A stretch of 64,000 nt of DNA, from positions 62,001-126,000 of the forward strand of contig NZ_SFCC01000003.1 in assembly GCF_004214935.1 (NCBI RefSeq). Direction: 5' to 3'. Position 1 is the first letter of the stretch, and each line of letters opens with the position of its first letter. This document shows positions 26,227 through 34,516 of the stretch, in pieces. The notes under the pieces are model-generated. The model made no database searches, was not told the DNA's origin, and saw only the letters and a list, made by a program, of their open reading frames with translations. A program made the position numbers and the translations under genes. Origin of the DNA: Amycolatopsis suaedae. GTDB lineage: Bacteria > Actinomycetota > Actinomycetes > Mycobacteriales > Pseudonocardiaceae.

Positions 26227-28050
26227 ATGTTGAGCAATGGATTGATGACGGTCGGGGACTTGTCGCGCCGAACCGGTGTGCCGATCAAGACGCTGCGCCA
26301 GTACACCGACTGGGGCCTGATCCACAGCGTCGGCCGGAGCGCGGCGAACTACCGGTTGTTCGCCGCCGACGCCCTGTGGTGCGTCGAGCTGATCGGTCAG
26401 CTACGGGGCCTCGGGCTGACCGTGGCCGAGATCCGCGAGCTGACCGAAACCGACGCGGCCATCGGGCCCCGGCTGGCCGGACTGCTGCGGCACTCGCGTG
26501 CACGGTTGCTCCGGCGGATCGCCCAGGCGCGGGAGACACTGCGGCGCATCGACGAGTTCGAAGCGTGCCGCGGATACTTGACCCTCACCCCGGGGGCAGA
26601 CCATACGGTCGCGGCCGAACACCACAACTCGTCGAAAGGTGCGGCTGTGACCAGCACAGACATCATCCCTGTCCCAAACAAGGCAGGTTCCGCCCGCGCA
26701 CTGTCACCGGCGGCGCGAACCGTGCACCGGTGGGTGCTGACGGCGTTCGCCGAAACCGGCCGCGTGCCGTCGCGGGCGGACCTGGAGCGGCACACCGCGG
26801 CGTCGGGTGCCGATCATCGCGCGGTGGTGGCCGAACTGGTCGACCGCGACGTCCTCGCCGTCGACGAGCGGGGCGAGATCCGCGCGGCCTACCCGTTCTC
26901 GCCGGTCCCGACCCGGCACCGGGTCACCTGGGACGGGGGGACCACGGTGTACGCGATGTGTGCCATCGACGCACTGGGCATCTCGGCGATGCTCGATGTC
27001 CCGGTGACCGTCACCGGCACCGAACCCGGTACCGGCCACACCGTCACCGTGCACGTCGACCGCGACACCGCGCACTGGGAGCCCGGCACCGCGGTCGTGT
27101 TCGCCGGGCAGGCCGGTGACGCCCGCTGCCCGTCGGTGGACCGCACCTGCGGCCACGTCAACTTCTTCACCGGCCCGGACGCCGCCCGCGACTGGGCCGC
27201 GGCAACCCACGGTGTCACCGGCGTCGTCCTCGATCAGGAGCAGGCGCTGGCGGAGGGCATCGCCGGATTCGGTGGTCTGCTGCGGGAGGACCGGGCAGCG
27301 ATCGACGCCGCCGAGGACTTCCGCGAGCGCGGGTTCACCCACGTGCCCCAGCTGCTCACCGCCGGCGAGGTGGCCCGGTTCCGCGCCGCCGCCGAGGAGG
27401 CCCTCGCCGCGGCCAGCCACACCGACGAGGAGTTCGGCACCCGCATCGTGGCCACCACCGACGCCTGGGAACATCACCCCGTCCTGCGTGAACTCGCGCT
27501 GCATCCCCGGCTCGGCGCGCTCGCCGAGCAGCTGGCCGGCATGCCGTTACGCGTGTGGGGCGGCGAGGTGCTGCGCAAGGACACCGCACACAGCGCGCCC
27601 ACCGGCTGGCACGACGACCTGACCTTCGCGCTGCTGGACTCCCGGCTGATCTTCAACGCGTGGATCGCGCTGGTCGACGTGCCGGCCGAACGCGGGTGCC
27701 TGACCTTCCTGCCCGGCTCGCACCGCCGTGGCGGGCCGGACCGGGCGGAGCTGGCCGAGCACACCGCCGACCCGGACGGCTACCTGTTTCGCCGCTGGCC
27801 GGAACTGCGCTGGAGCCCGCGGGTCACCGTCCCGCTGCGGGCCGGCGACGCGACGTTCCACCAGGGGCGCACCGCCCACTACGCCGGCGCCAACACCACC
27901 GACGAGGCACGGCTGTCGTTCCTGGTCACCTTCACCGACGCCGACGCCACCTACCGGCCGCTGCCCGGCCGCGACCCGCTCGGCCTGCGCCCCGGCCAGG
28001 CTCTCCCGGACCACCGCTACCCCAGAGCACCGCAGCGAAACGGCGGGTGA
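26227..28050 (+). CDS. MerR-MerB-PhyH fusion protein
   Basis: A 607-residue protein with three parts. Residues about 7-75 are a MerR-type HTH (MTVGDLSRRTGVPIKTLRQY) followed by a coiled dimer helix to about 115. Residues about 155-335 are organomercurial lyase: helical N-region (ARTVHRWVLTAF), catalytic Cys245 and Asp248 (MCAIDAL) and second Cys308 (CGHVNFF), matching Cys96, Asp99 and Cys159 of known MerB. Residues about 355-575 are a phytanoyl-CoA-dioxygenase-like 2-oxoglutarate/Fe(II) domain with His462, Asp464 (WHDD), His551 and Arg562. MerB splits C-Hg bonds and passes Hg(II) to MerA. What the dioxygenase does is not known. The MerR part lacks the three-cysteine Hg site. An internal GTG (residue 141) has its own ribosome site. 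Confidence 0.85.
   Translation: MLSNGLMTVGDLSRRTGVPIKTLRQYTDWGLIHSVGRSAANYRLFAADALWCVELIGQLRGLGLTVAEIRELTETDAAIGPRLAGLLRHSRARLLRRIAQARETLRRIDEFEACRGYLTLTPGADHTVAAEHHNSSKGAAVTSTDIIPVPNKAGSARALSPAARTVHRWVLTAFAETGRVPSRADLERHTAASGADHRAVVAELVDRDVLAVDERGEIRAAYPFSPVPTRHRVTWDGGTTVYAMCAIDALGISAMLDVPVTVTGTEPGTGHTVTVHVDRDTAHWEPGTAVVFAGQAGDARCPSVDRTCGHVNFFTGPDAARDWAAATHGVTGVVLDQEQALAEGIAGFGGLLREDRAAIDAAEDFRERGFTHVPQLLTAGEVARFRAAAEEALAAASHTDEEFGTRIVATTDAWEHHPVLRELALHPRLGALAEQLAGMPLRVWGGEVLRKDTAHSAPTGWHDDLTFALLDSRLIFNAWIALVDVPAERGCLTFLPGSHRRGGPDRAELAEHTADPDGYLFRRWPELRWSPRVTVPLRAGDATFHQGRTAHYAGANTTDEARLSFLVTFTDADATYRPLPGRDPLGLRPGQALPDHRYPRAPQRNGG
26634..26649 (+). promoter_or_regulatory. Internal ribosome site and start in the fusion gene
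   Basis: GAAAGG (26634-26639) stands 7 bases before an in-frame GTG (26647), exactly at the link between the MerR-like part and the lyase. A shorter 467-residue MerB-PhyH product starting MTSTDIIPVP is likely, alone or beside the full fusion. Confidence 0.6.
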
Positions 28051-28145
28051 CCGAAGCGGTGTCGGCAGGCTGACACTCGCGCTGCGCCGGGTCGTGGTCA
28101 CTGCTGGCCTGAGACCCACAGGTGAATCACGACCGGAAGCGGGTG

Positions 28146-28559
28146 CGGCCAGTGGTAACAACCAAGCGGCCGCCGTGGAGCGGGCACGCGCCGCGGCGGA
28201 GAAGGCGGGGCTCTCGGGGAAGGTCCGGTTCCACCTCGGCGACGCCGAACGCCTTCCGCTGCCCGTCGGCACGTTCGACGCGCTGGTGTGTGAGTGCGCG
28301 TTCTGTACGTTCCCGGACAAGGAGGGTGCTGCGGCCCGGCAGCCGGGTCGGTATCACCGACGTCACCGTGGCCGAGACCGGGCTGCCACCGGAGTTGACC
28401 ACACTGGCCGCGTGGGTGGCCTGCATCGCCGACGCCCGCTCACCGCGTGCCTACACCGAGATCCTGGCCGGCGCCGGGTTGCGCTACACGGCGCTGGCCA
28501 GACGGGCCGTTGCGGGCGGGACGATCGGTTACTCCCTCCTGGTGGCGGAGAAGTCGTGA
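28146..28559 (+). pseudogene. Degraded SAM methyltransferase
   Basis: Two frames together spell parts of a class I SAM methyltransferase. The first (from about 28157) reads NNQAAAVERARAAAEKAGL then VRFHLGDAERLPLPVGTFD and CECAFCTFPDK; after a shift near 28325 the next frame reads RVLRPGSRVGITDVT to the terminal GYSLLVAEKS at 28557. The glycine-rich SAM motif I is missing, a stretch after FPDK is deleted, and another before the last 20 residues appears lost. The original enzyme may have modified a metal or small molecule, but only remnants remain. Confidence 0.75.
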
Positions 28560-28665
28560 GGAGCTATTACGACGTGCTTACGGATACTCGCGCACCGGAC
28601 CGGTGGGGCCGCACACTGCCTACTGTCGGTGCCCGCATACCCGTTCCCGGCGAAAGGTGATCGCA

Positions 28666-29229
28666 GTGAGGCTCTTCCGGTCCGTGGGACTGATGATCGC
28701 CACGTTCGCGCTGATCGCGGGTTGCGGCACGCCCGCGGGCACCGGTCAGCAGCCCGGCGGCGCGCCCGGGACGACACCGAGCACAGCGGCACCAGGCACA
28801 GCGGCGCCGGGTGCGGCGACCATCGCCGAACAGCTTCGGTTCACCGCGAAGACCGTCGACGGCAAGGACTTCACCGGACAGAGCCTTGCCGGCAAGCCCG
28901 CCGTGCTGTGGTTCTGGGCGCCCTGGTGCCCGGTGTGCCAGCGGGAGGCACCGACCGTGGCCAACGCCGCGCAAGCCGCCACGGGTGTCACGTTCGTCGG
29001 GGTCGCCGCCCAAGACGAGGTGCCCGCGATGCAGGCGTTCGTGTCCAAGTACAAACTGGACTCGTTCGTGCATCTCGCAGACGTCGATGCCGCGGTGTGG
29101 AAGCGATTCGGGGTGACCGCGCAACCGGCGTTCGCGTTCATCGGCGCGGACGGCTCGGTGGACGTGGTCAAGGGCACGCTGTCCGAACAGGACCTCGCGG
29201 CGCGCGCCGGCACGCTCGCGGGCGCCTGA
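28666..29229 (+). CDS. Thioredoxin-like lipoprotein (TlpA/DsbE type)
   Basis: A 187-residue exported protein. The lipobox LIAGCG near residue 20 predicts a lipid-anchored cysteine, followed by a Pro/Ala/Thr linker and a thioredoxin fold with the redox motif WCPVC (near 86) and the cis-Pro region TAQPAFAFIG. It probably oxidises or reduces thiols outside the membrane. GTG 28666 has GAAAGG 8 bases upstream. It stands 22 bases before the CcdA-like gene, a pairing also seen in mycobacteria (Mpt53 with a CcdA-like protein). Confidence 0.88.
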   Translation: MRLFRSVGLMIATFALIAGCGTPAGTGQQPGGAPGTTPSTAAPGTAAPGAATIAEQLRFTAKTVDGKDFTGQSLAGKPAVLWFWAPWCPVCQREAPTVANAAQAATGVTFVGVAAQDEVPAMQAFVSKYKLDSFVHLADVDAAVWKRFGVTAQPAFAFIGADGSVDVVKGTLSEQDLAARAGTLAGA

Positions 29230-29251
29230 TCGTCCGCGGCCACCGGCACTC

Positions 29252-30130
29252 ATGGATCCGCAGACGCTGGGCTTCGCGCTGGCCGCCGGACTGGTCGCGG
29301 CGCTGAACCCGTGCGGCTTCGCGATGCTTCCCGCCTACCTGACTCTCGTGGTCGTCGGCAACGACGGTGAGACACGCAGCCGCATCACCCTGGTGGGCCG
29401 TGCCCTGGCGGCCACGGTGGCGATGGCGTTGGGGTTTGTCGTCGTGTTCGGCATGTTCGGCCTCGTTGTCGCGCCGCTGGCGGCCTCGGTGCAGCAGTAT
29501 TTGCCCGCGGTCACCGTGGTGATCGGTGCCGCCCTGCTCGGGCTCGGTGTCTGGATGCTGACCGGACGCGAGCTCACCGTGCTGCTGCCCAAGCTGAGCC
29601 GGGGTGCGCCGACCGCGCGGCTGGGCTCGATGTTCGGCTACGGCCTGGCCTATGCGATCGCGTCGCTGTCCTGCACGATCGGCCCGTTCCTCGCGGTCAC
29701 CAGCGCCACCTTCCGCAGCGGGTCGATCCTCGGCGGGGCGCTGGCCTACCTCGCCTACGGCGTGGGCATGACGCTGGTGGTCGGCGTGCTGGCGACCGCG
29801 GTCGCGCTGGCCGGTTCCACGGTGACCACCGGCTTCCGTCGGATGCTGCCGCACATCAACCGGCTCGGCGGCGGACTGCTCGTGCTCGTCGGTGCCTACG
29901 TCGGCTACTACGGCATCTATGAGCTGCGCCTGTACTTCGGCGACGGCGCCGCCGGCGACCCGGTGATCGAGGCAGCAGGCGCCATCCAGGAAACCGTGGC
30001 CGGCTGGGTGGACAGCGTCGGCGTGCTACCCCTGCTGGCGACGCTCGCCGTGCTGATCATCGGCGCGATCCTGCTCAAGCGCCGGAGATCCGGCACGCGT
30101 CGGCAGAAGCACGAGGATCACGTTGAGTGA
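29252..30130 (+). CDS. CcdA/DsbD-like membrane thiol transporter
   Basis: A 292-residue membrane protein with about seven helices. The two redox cysteines are in LNPCGFAM (about residue 20) and LSCTIGPF (about 145), the pattern of CcdA and the DsbD core, which carry electrons from cytoplasmic thioredoxin outward. With the thioredoxin lipoprotein before it, it forms an electron-transfer pair. Mercury-resistance proteins MerT are sometimes confused with this family; the NPCGF pattern favours CcdA. The C-terminus is a charged tail. Confidence 0.88.
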   Translation: MDPQTLGFALAAGLVAALNPCGFAMLPAYLTLVVVGNDGETRSRITLVGRALAATVAMALGFVVVFGMFGLVVAPLAASVQQYLPAVTVVIGAALLGLGVWMLTGRELTVLLPKLSRGAPTARLGSMFGYGLAYAIASLSCTIGPFLAVTSATFRSGSILGGALAYLAYGVGMTLVVGVLATAVALAGSTVTTGFRRMLPHINRLGGGLLVLVGAYVGYYGIYELRLYFGDGAAGDPVIEAAGAIQETVAGWVDSVGVLPLLATLAVLIIGAILLKRRRSGTRRQKHEDHVE

Positions 30131-30149
30131 GTTGTGGCAGCCTGAGCGG

Positions 30150-30348
30150 GTGCCAAGTCGCGTGATCCGTATCGTGCCGTACGACCCGCGGTGGCACCAA
30201 ACGCTACTTCCGTGAGCCACCGGGCCAACCGCGCACACACATCCACGTGCGCCGGGCGGGCAGCTTCTCGGAGCAGTTTCCCTTGCTGTTCCGGGTGTTC
30301 CGCCACGACCGCGGCTCCTACACCGCCGCGAAAGTGCCGTTCTTCTGA
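30150..30348 (+). pseudogene. GrpB-family (UPF0157) remnant
   Basis: GTG 30150 opens VPSRVIRIVPYDPRWHQ, the start of a GrpB protein, and stops at 30213-30215. From about 30198 another frame reads KRYFREPPGQPRTHIHVRRA and GSFSEQFPLLFRVF, the family's C-terminal half, ending at 30348. The middle is deleted and the frame shifted, so no working protein is made. Confidence 0.8.
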
Positions 30349-30501
30349 GAGGTCATCCGCCGCCGGGGCCGAGGATCCGGTCGGCGTCTGCCTGCGATGT
30401 GGTGGGCAGTGTCCAGGCCATTGCCCGGGGGCAGTCCCTGGGGAACCAGTAGTCCGGTGTCCTCACGGTAGCCGGCGTGGTTTGTCGTTGTCGTCGGTCC
30501 A
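30349..30501. other. Short spacer
   Basis: About 150 bases between the grpB remnant and the end of the TetR gene. I see no gene, repeat or terminator-like hairpin with a T-run. Confidence 0.6.
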
Positions 30502-31185
30502 TCAGGGGCCGGTGAGGGTGAGGCTGCCGGGGATGGCGTGGAAGGCGTCCTCGACGCGGCGGATCAGTTCAGCACTTCCGCCGGGTCCCTTCCAGCGTCC
30601 GAGTTTCTCGCGGCGGCCGGGCGGTCCGTCGTATCCGCGGCCGGAGATCCAGTTCTTGGCGGCGCAGCGCCAGGCGGCCAGGGACAGCTCTCCCAGCAGC
30701 CGCAGGCGGACGTCGTCGCGGCTGTCGATGCCGAGCTTGGTCTCGAGTTCGGTGACGAGTCTGGTTTGGACGGTGATCGACCGTAGGAGGCTGCGGTCCC
30801 ACAGCACCGGGGTGCGGGCGACGAGACCGCGGGTGGCGAGGAAGCGCCGGTCCCAGTCGTCGCCGAGCCCGGCGATGGCCGCGACCAGCGTCTCCCGCAG
30901 GAAGTCGAGCACGGGCCCGTGCAGGTCCCGGCCGGCGACCTCGGCGACGTAGGCGTCCCACAGTTCCAGTTCGGCGGCCAGCGCGACGTCCTCTTTGGAC
31001 TCGTACATCCGGAAGAAGGTGCGCCGGGAGACCTCCACGGCGTCGACCAGGTCGTCGACCGTTGTTTCCTGGTAGCCCCGTTCGAGGAACAGTCGCAGGG
31101 CGGCGTCGGCCAGTGCGGTGCGCGTGCGCAGCTTCTTGCGCTCCCGTAGCGGCAGGGCGCGTTCTGCCGAAGTGGACCCCGTCAT
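30502..31185 (-). CDS. TetR-family regulator
   Basis: A 227-residue repressor-type protein. The HTH is TTVDDLVDAVEVSRRTFFRMY (about 40-60), after the usual helix LADAALRLFLERGYQ. The C-terminal ligand domain has no recognisable specificity. It is divergent from an MFS transporter, so it probably controls that exporter and itself, with the ligand likely to be the exported compound. The ATG start lacks a strong ribosome site. Confidence 0.9.
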   Translation of the reverse strand: MTGSTSAERALPLRERKKLRTRTALADAALRLFLERGYQETTVDDLVDAVEVSRRTFFRMYESKEDVALAAELELWDAYVAEVAGRDLHGPVLDFLRETLVAAIAGLGDDWDRRFLATRGLVARTPVLWDRSLLRSITVQTRLVTELETKLGIDSRDDVRLRLLGELSLAAWRCAAKNWISGRGYDGPPGRREKLGRWKGPGGSAELIRRVEDAFHAIPGSLTLTGP

Positions 31186-31221
31186 GCCCGCAGTCTAGCG
31201 CCCCTCGGGTACTTTTGCTCC

Positions 31222-31265
31222 TCGACAGCTATTGGCACTGAGGTTACTCTGACACTGAGTGCCAA
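31222..31265 (+). promoter_or_regulatory. MFS promoter with overlapping TetR operator candidate
   Basis: TCGACA (31222-31227) and TACTCT (31245-31250) are 17 bases apart. An inverted repeat TTGGCACT (31232-31239) / AGTGCCAA (31258-31265) spans the -10 region, and CACTGAG occurs twice inside it. A repressor bound here would block the MFS promoter. Confidence 0.6.
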
Positions 31266-31282
31266 ATTGTGGAGGTGTGGCT

Positions 31283-32428
31283 GTGCTGGTGGTTCTGCTG
31301 GCAGCGTCGACGCTCGGGGTGATGGGCGGCGCGGTGATCGTGCCGGTACTGGAGGTCATCCGGGGAGATCTGGGAGTGACCGGGACCCTGGCCGGGTTCG
31401 TGCTGACCGCGCACGGGCTGGCCATCGCCGTCACGAGTCCCCTGTTCGGGCGCGCCATCGACCGGTGGGGAGTGCGTCGGCCGATGATCGTCGGCCTGGT
31501 CGTCTACGCGCTCGGCGGCGGCGCCGGCCTGGTGGTCACCTCCTACCCGGCGCTGATGGTCAGCCGCCTGGTGTTCGGGGTGGGCGCGGCAGCGGTGTTC
31601 ACCGCCACCACGGTCGCGATGCTGGCCTTCTACCGCGGCGCGGAACGGGACCGGGTGATGGGCTGGCGTTCGACGGCGACCAGCGTCGGCGGGCTGGTCT
31701 GGCCGCTGGTGGGCGGGTTGCTCGGTGGGCTGACCTGGCATGCCACCTTCGCCGTCTACCTGGTCGGCCTTCCGCTCGCGGCGCTGGCGGCGTGGTCCCT
31801 GCCGGACACCACCGCACGGGCCGGAGGGGAGGACCTCGGCGCCGTCCGGTTGCTCCGCCACCGGCCGGCGCTGCTGGGCTGGTACAGCCTGTGGATCGTG
31901 ATCGCGGTCCAGATGTATGTGCTGGCGATCTTCCTGCCGCAACGGCTGGCGCAGATCGGCATCCGGGCGCCGGTGCTGGTGTCGCTCTACGCGGTGGTGG
32001 GCGCGGCGATCACGACCAGCCTGGTCGGACTCGTCTACGGCAGGCTACGGGCACGGTTGAGCTATGCCGCCCTGTTGCGTGCCGCCCTGGTCACGTCGCT
32101 GGCCGGGTTCCTGATCTACGCGACGGTCAGCCATCCGGTGGTCCTGCTCCTGGCTCCGGCGCTGTTCGGTATCGGCAACGGAATCCTGTTCCCGGTGGCC
32201 ACCGTGCTGGTCGACCGGGCGGCCGGCGTCGAACACCGCAGTCGCGCGGCAGCACTGTCGGGTACGGCGATCTTCGCCGGCCAGTTCCTGTCCCCGCTGC
32301 TGTTCGGACCACTGATCGAGGCCACCTCGACCACGACCGGCTTCCTCGTCGCCGGGGCGGTGTCGGCGATCCTGCTGGCGGTCGTGGTCGTCCGCCGGAT
32401 CGGCGTGGACGTCGCGTCAGTACGGTGA
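31283..32428 (+). CDS. MFS efflux transporter
   Basis: A 381-residue membrane protein with 12 predicted helices. The loop after helix 2 has GRAIDRWGVRRPMIVG, the MFS motif A, and helix 4-5 contain the antiporter-type GxxxGxxxA pattern. It is of the DHA1-like drug-exporter type by length and helix count; the compound is unknown. I chose GTG 31283 because GGAGG lies at 31271-31275; GTG 31259 is possible but lacks a ribosome site. Confidence 0.88.
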   Translation: MLVVLLAASTLGVMGGAVIVPVLEVIRGDLGVTGTLAGFVLTAHGLAIAVTSPLFGRAIDRWGVRRPMIVGLVVYALGGGAGLVVTSYPALMVSRLVFGVGAAAVFTATTVAMLAFYRGAERDRVMGWRSTATSVGGLVWPLVGGLLGGLTWHATFAVYLVGLPLAALAAWSLPDTTARAGGEDLGAVRLLRHRPALLGWYSLWIVIAVQMYVLAIFLPQRLAQIGIRAPVLVSLYAVVGAAITTSLVGLVYGRLRARLSYAALLRAALVTSLAGFLIYATVSHPVVLLLAPALFGIGNGILFPVATVLVDRAAGVEHRSRAAALSGTAIFAGQFLSPLLFGPLIEATSTTTGFLVAGAVSAILLAVVVVRRIGVDVASVR

Positions 32429-32452
32429 CGGTCATCGACGAAAGGGGCGCGG

Positions 32453-32836
32453 GTGGGCGAGCAGATGCAGATCGGCGAGGTGGCCGAGCGCACCGGGCTG
32501 TCGCTGCGCACCATCCGCTACTACGAGGAGATGGGCCTGGTCGTGCCCAGCGCGCGCAGCCAGGGCGGGTTCCGCCTTTACACCGACCCGGACGTGCAGC
32601 GCCTGCAGCTGATCAAGCGTATGAAGCCGCTGGGCTTCCAGCTGGAGGAGATGCGTGACCTGCTGGCCGTTCTCGACCCGCTGCCCGGCGACACACCACC
32701 GGATGACCCGGCCGGCCTGCTGACCCGCCACAGCGCCACTGCCGAGCAGGCCTGCGAGAACCTGCGGGCCAAGCTGCGCGTCGCCGAGGAGTTCGCCGCG
32801 TTGCTGCGTACCCAGCTCAAGCGTCACCGCGGCTGA
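32453..32836 (+). CDS. MerR-family regulator
   Basis: A 127-residue regulator. The HTH is MQIGEVAERTGLSLRTIRYYEEMG (positions 5-28), with the wing GGFRLYTDPDVQRL and a long dimer helix. The effector domain is short and has one cysteine (C in EQACENL), so it is not an obvious metal sensor. The GTG start has GAAAGGGG upstream. The next gene in the same direction is a SulP transporter, a plausible target. Confidence 0.9.
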   Translation: MGEQMQIGEVAERTGLSLRTIRYYEEMGLVVPSARSQGGFRLYTDPDVQRLQLIKRMKPLGFQLEEMRDLLAVLDPLPGDTPPDDPAGLLTRHSATAEQACENLRAKLRVAEEFAALLRTQLKRHRG

Positions 32837-33007
32837 GCACGGGCCGTGATCGTGATCCGGGCCTCACTTGCCGACGGCGGTCCGCGGCCGCGGCCAACTC
32901 TGCTCTAACGTAAGGGTCGGGTTTCGGCGGGTCGTTCCCGTCCTTTCCGGGCAGTGCCGCCCTCTCGCATCCCAGTCCTTTCCACGGCGCCGGGTCGGCG
33001 CCCGGCC

Positions 33008-34516
33008 ATGTCAGGTTGTCGCGTGCCTTCTTCTTCGTCGTCGTTGTCGTCCCGCCGCAGGCCGTCCTGGTTCTCGCCCAGAGTGGCGCGTACCGAGATC
33101 CTGGCCGGTTTGGTGGTCGCGCTGGCGCTGATCCCGGAGGCGATCTCGTTCTCGATCATCGCCGGCGTCGACCCGAGCGTCGGGCTGTTCGCCTCGTTCA
33201 CCATGGCGGTGGTGATCTCGATCGTCGGCGGCCGCCCGGCGATGATCTCGGCGGCGACCGGGGCGATCGCGCTGGTGGTGGCCCCGCTGGCGCGGGAACA
33301 CGGCCTGAGCTACCTGATCGCGACCGTCATCCTGGGCGGGTTGTTCCAGGTCGTGCTCGGCTCGCTCGGGGTGGCCCGGCTGATGCGGTTCGTCCCGCGC
33401 AGCGTGATGGTCGGCTTCGTCAACGCCCTGGCCATCCTGATCTTCCTGGCCCAGGTTCCCGAGCTGATCGACGTGCCCTGGCCGGTCTACCCGCTGTTCG
33501 CGGGCGGCCTGCTGATCATGATCCTGTTCCCGAAGCTCACCAAGGTCATTCCAGCGCCGCTGGTGTCGATCGTGGCACTGACCGCCCTGACGATCGCCGC
33601 CGGGATCGCCGTGCCGACCGTGGGCGACAAGGGAGCACTGCCGTCCACACTGCCCGTTCCCGCGTTCCCGGACGTCCCCCTCACCGTCGACACGCTGACG
33701 CTGCTGGCCCCCTACGCGCTCGCGTTCGCCCTCGTCGGGCTCATGGAGTCGCTGATGACCGCCAAGCTGGTCGACGACATCACCGACACCCACTCCAACA
33801 AGACCCGGGAAGCCATCGGCCAGGGCGTCGCCAACGTCGTCACCGGCTTCTTCGGTGGCATGGGCGGCTGCGCGATGATCGGCCAGACCATGATCAACGT
33901 CAAGACCGCCGGTGCCCGTACCCGGCTCTCGACGTTCCTGGCCGGTGTGTTCCTCATGGTGCTGTGCATCGTGTTCGGCCCGGTCGTCTCCCAGATCCCG
34001 ATGGCCGCCCTGGTCGCGGTAATGGTCCTGGTCGCCGTCGGCACCTTCGACTGGCACTCCGTCGCCCCCGCCACCCTCAAACGCTTGCCCGCCGGGGAGA
34101 TCACCGTCATGGCGGTGACCGTGGCCATCGTCGTGGCCACCGACAACCTCGCCGTCGGCGTCGTCGCCGGCACCATCACCGCCATGGTCATCTTCGCCCG
34201 CCGCGTCGCCCACCTGGTCGAGGTCACCGCCGCCACCGACCCCGACGGCCGCCAGGTCGTCTACGCCGTCACCGGCGAACTGTTCTTCGCCTCCAGCAAC
34301 GACCTCGTCTACCAGTTCGACTACGCCAACGACCCGGACAGCGTCGTCATCGACCTCACCGACGCCCACATCTGGGACGCCTCCACCGTCGCCGCCCTCG
34401 ACGCCATCACCACCAAGTACGCCGCCCGCGGCAAAACCGTCGACATCGTCGGCCTCAACAAACACAGCGCCACCATGCACAGCAAACTCACCGGCGAACT
34501 CACCCCCGGCCACTGA
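33008..34516 (+). CDS. SulP-family anion transporter with STAS domain
   Basis: About 502 residues. The membrane core has 10 or more helices, starting [24 protein letters not shown], which matches the SulP signature region. The C-terminal STAS domain (about 400-500) includes [20 protein letters not shown]. SulP proteins carry sulfate or bicarbonate; this VALALIPEA type is often called a bicarbonate or sulfate carrier, and no neighbour decides. Start is uncertain: ATG 33008 or GTG 32954, both with weak ribosome sites. The end overlaps the TetR remnant by 17 bases. Confidence 0.88.
   Translation: MSGCRVPSSSSSLSSRRRPSWFSPRVARTEILAGLVVALALIPEAISFSIIAGVDPSVGLFASFTMAVVISIVGGRPAMISAATGAIALVVAPLAREHGLSYLIATVILGGLFQVVLGSLGVARLMRFVPRSVMVGFVNALAILIFLAQVPELIDVPWPVYPLFAGGLLIMILFPKLTKVIPAPLVSIVALTALTIAAGIAVPTVGDKGALPSTLPVPAFPDVPLTVDTLTLLAPYALAFALVGLMESLMTAKLVDDITDTHSNKTREAIGQGVANVVTGFFGGMGGCAMIGQTMINVKTAGARTRLSTFLAGVFLMVLCIVFGPVVSQIPMAALVAVMVLVAVGTFDWHSVAPATLKRLPAGEITVMAVTVAIVVATDNLAVGVVAGTITAMVIFARRVAHLVEVTAATDPDGRQVVYAVTGELFFASSNDLVYQFDYANDPDSVVIDLTDAHIWDASTVAALDAITTKYAARGKTVDIVGLNKHSATMHSKLTGELTPGH

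Noticed and set aside
29252..30130. Mercury transporter MerT
   Set aside because: MerT is about 120 residues with three helices and a vicinal Cys pair. This protein is 292 residues with the NPCGF pattern of CcdA.
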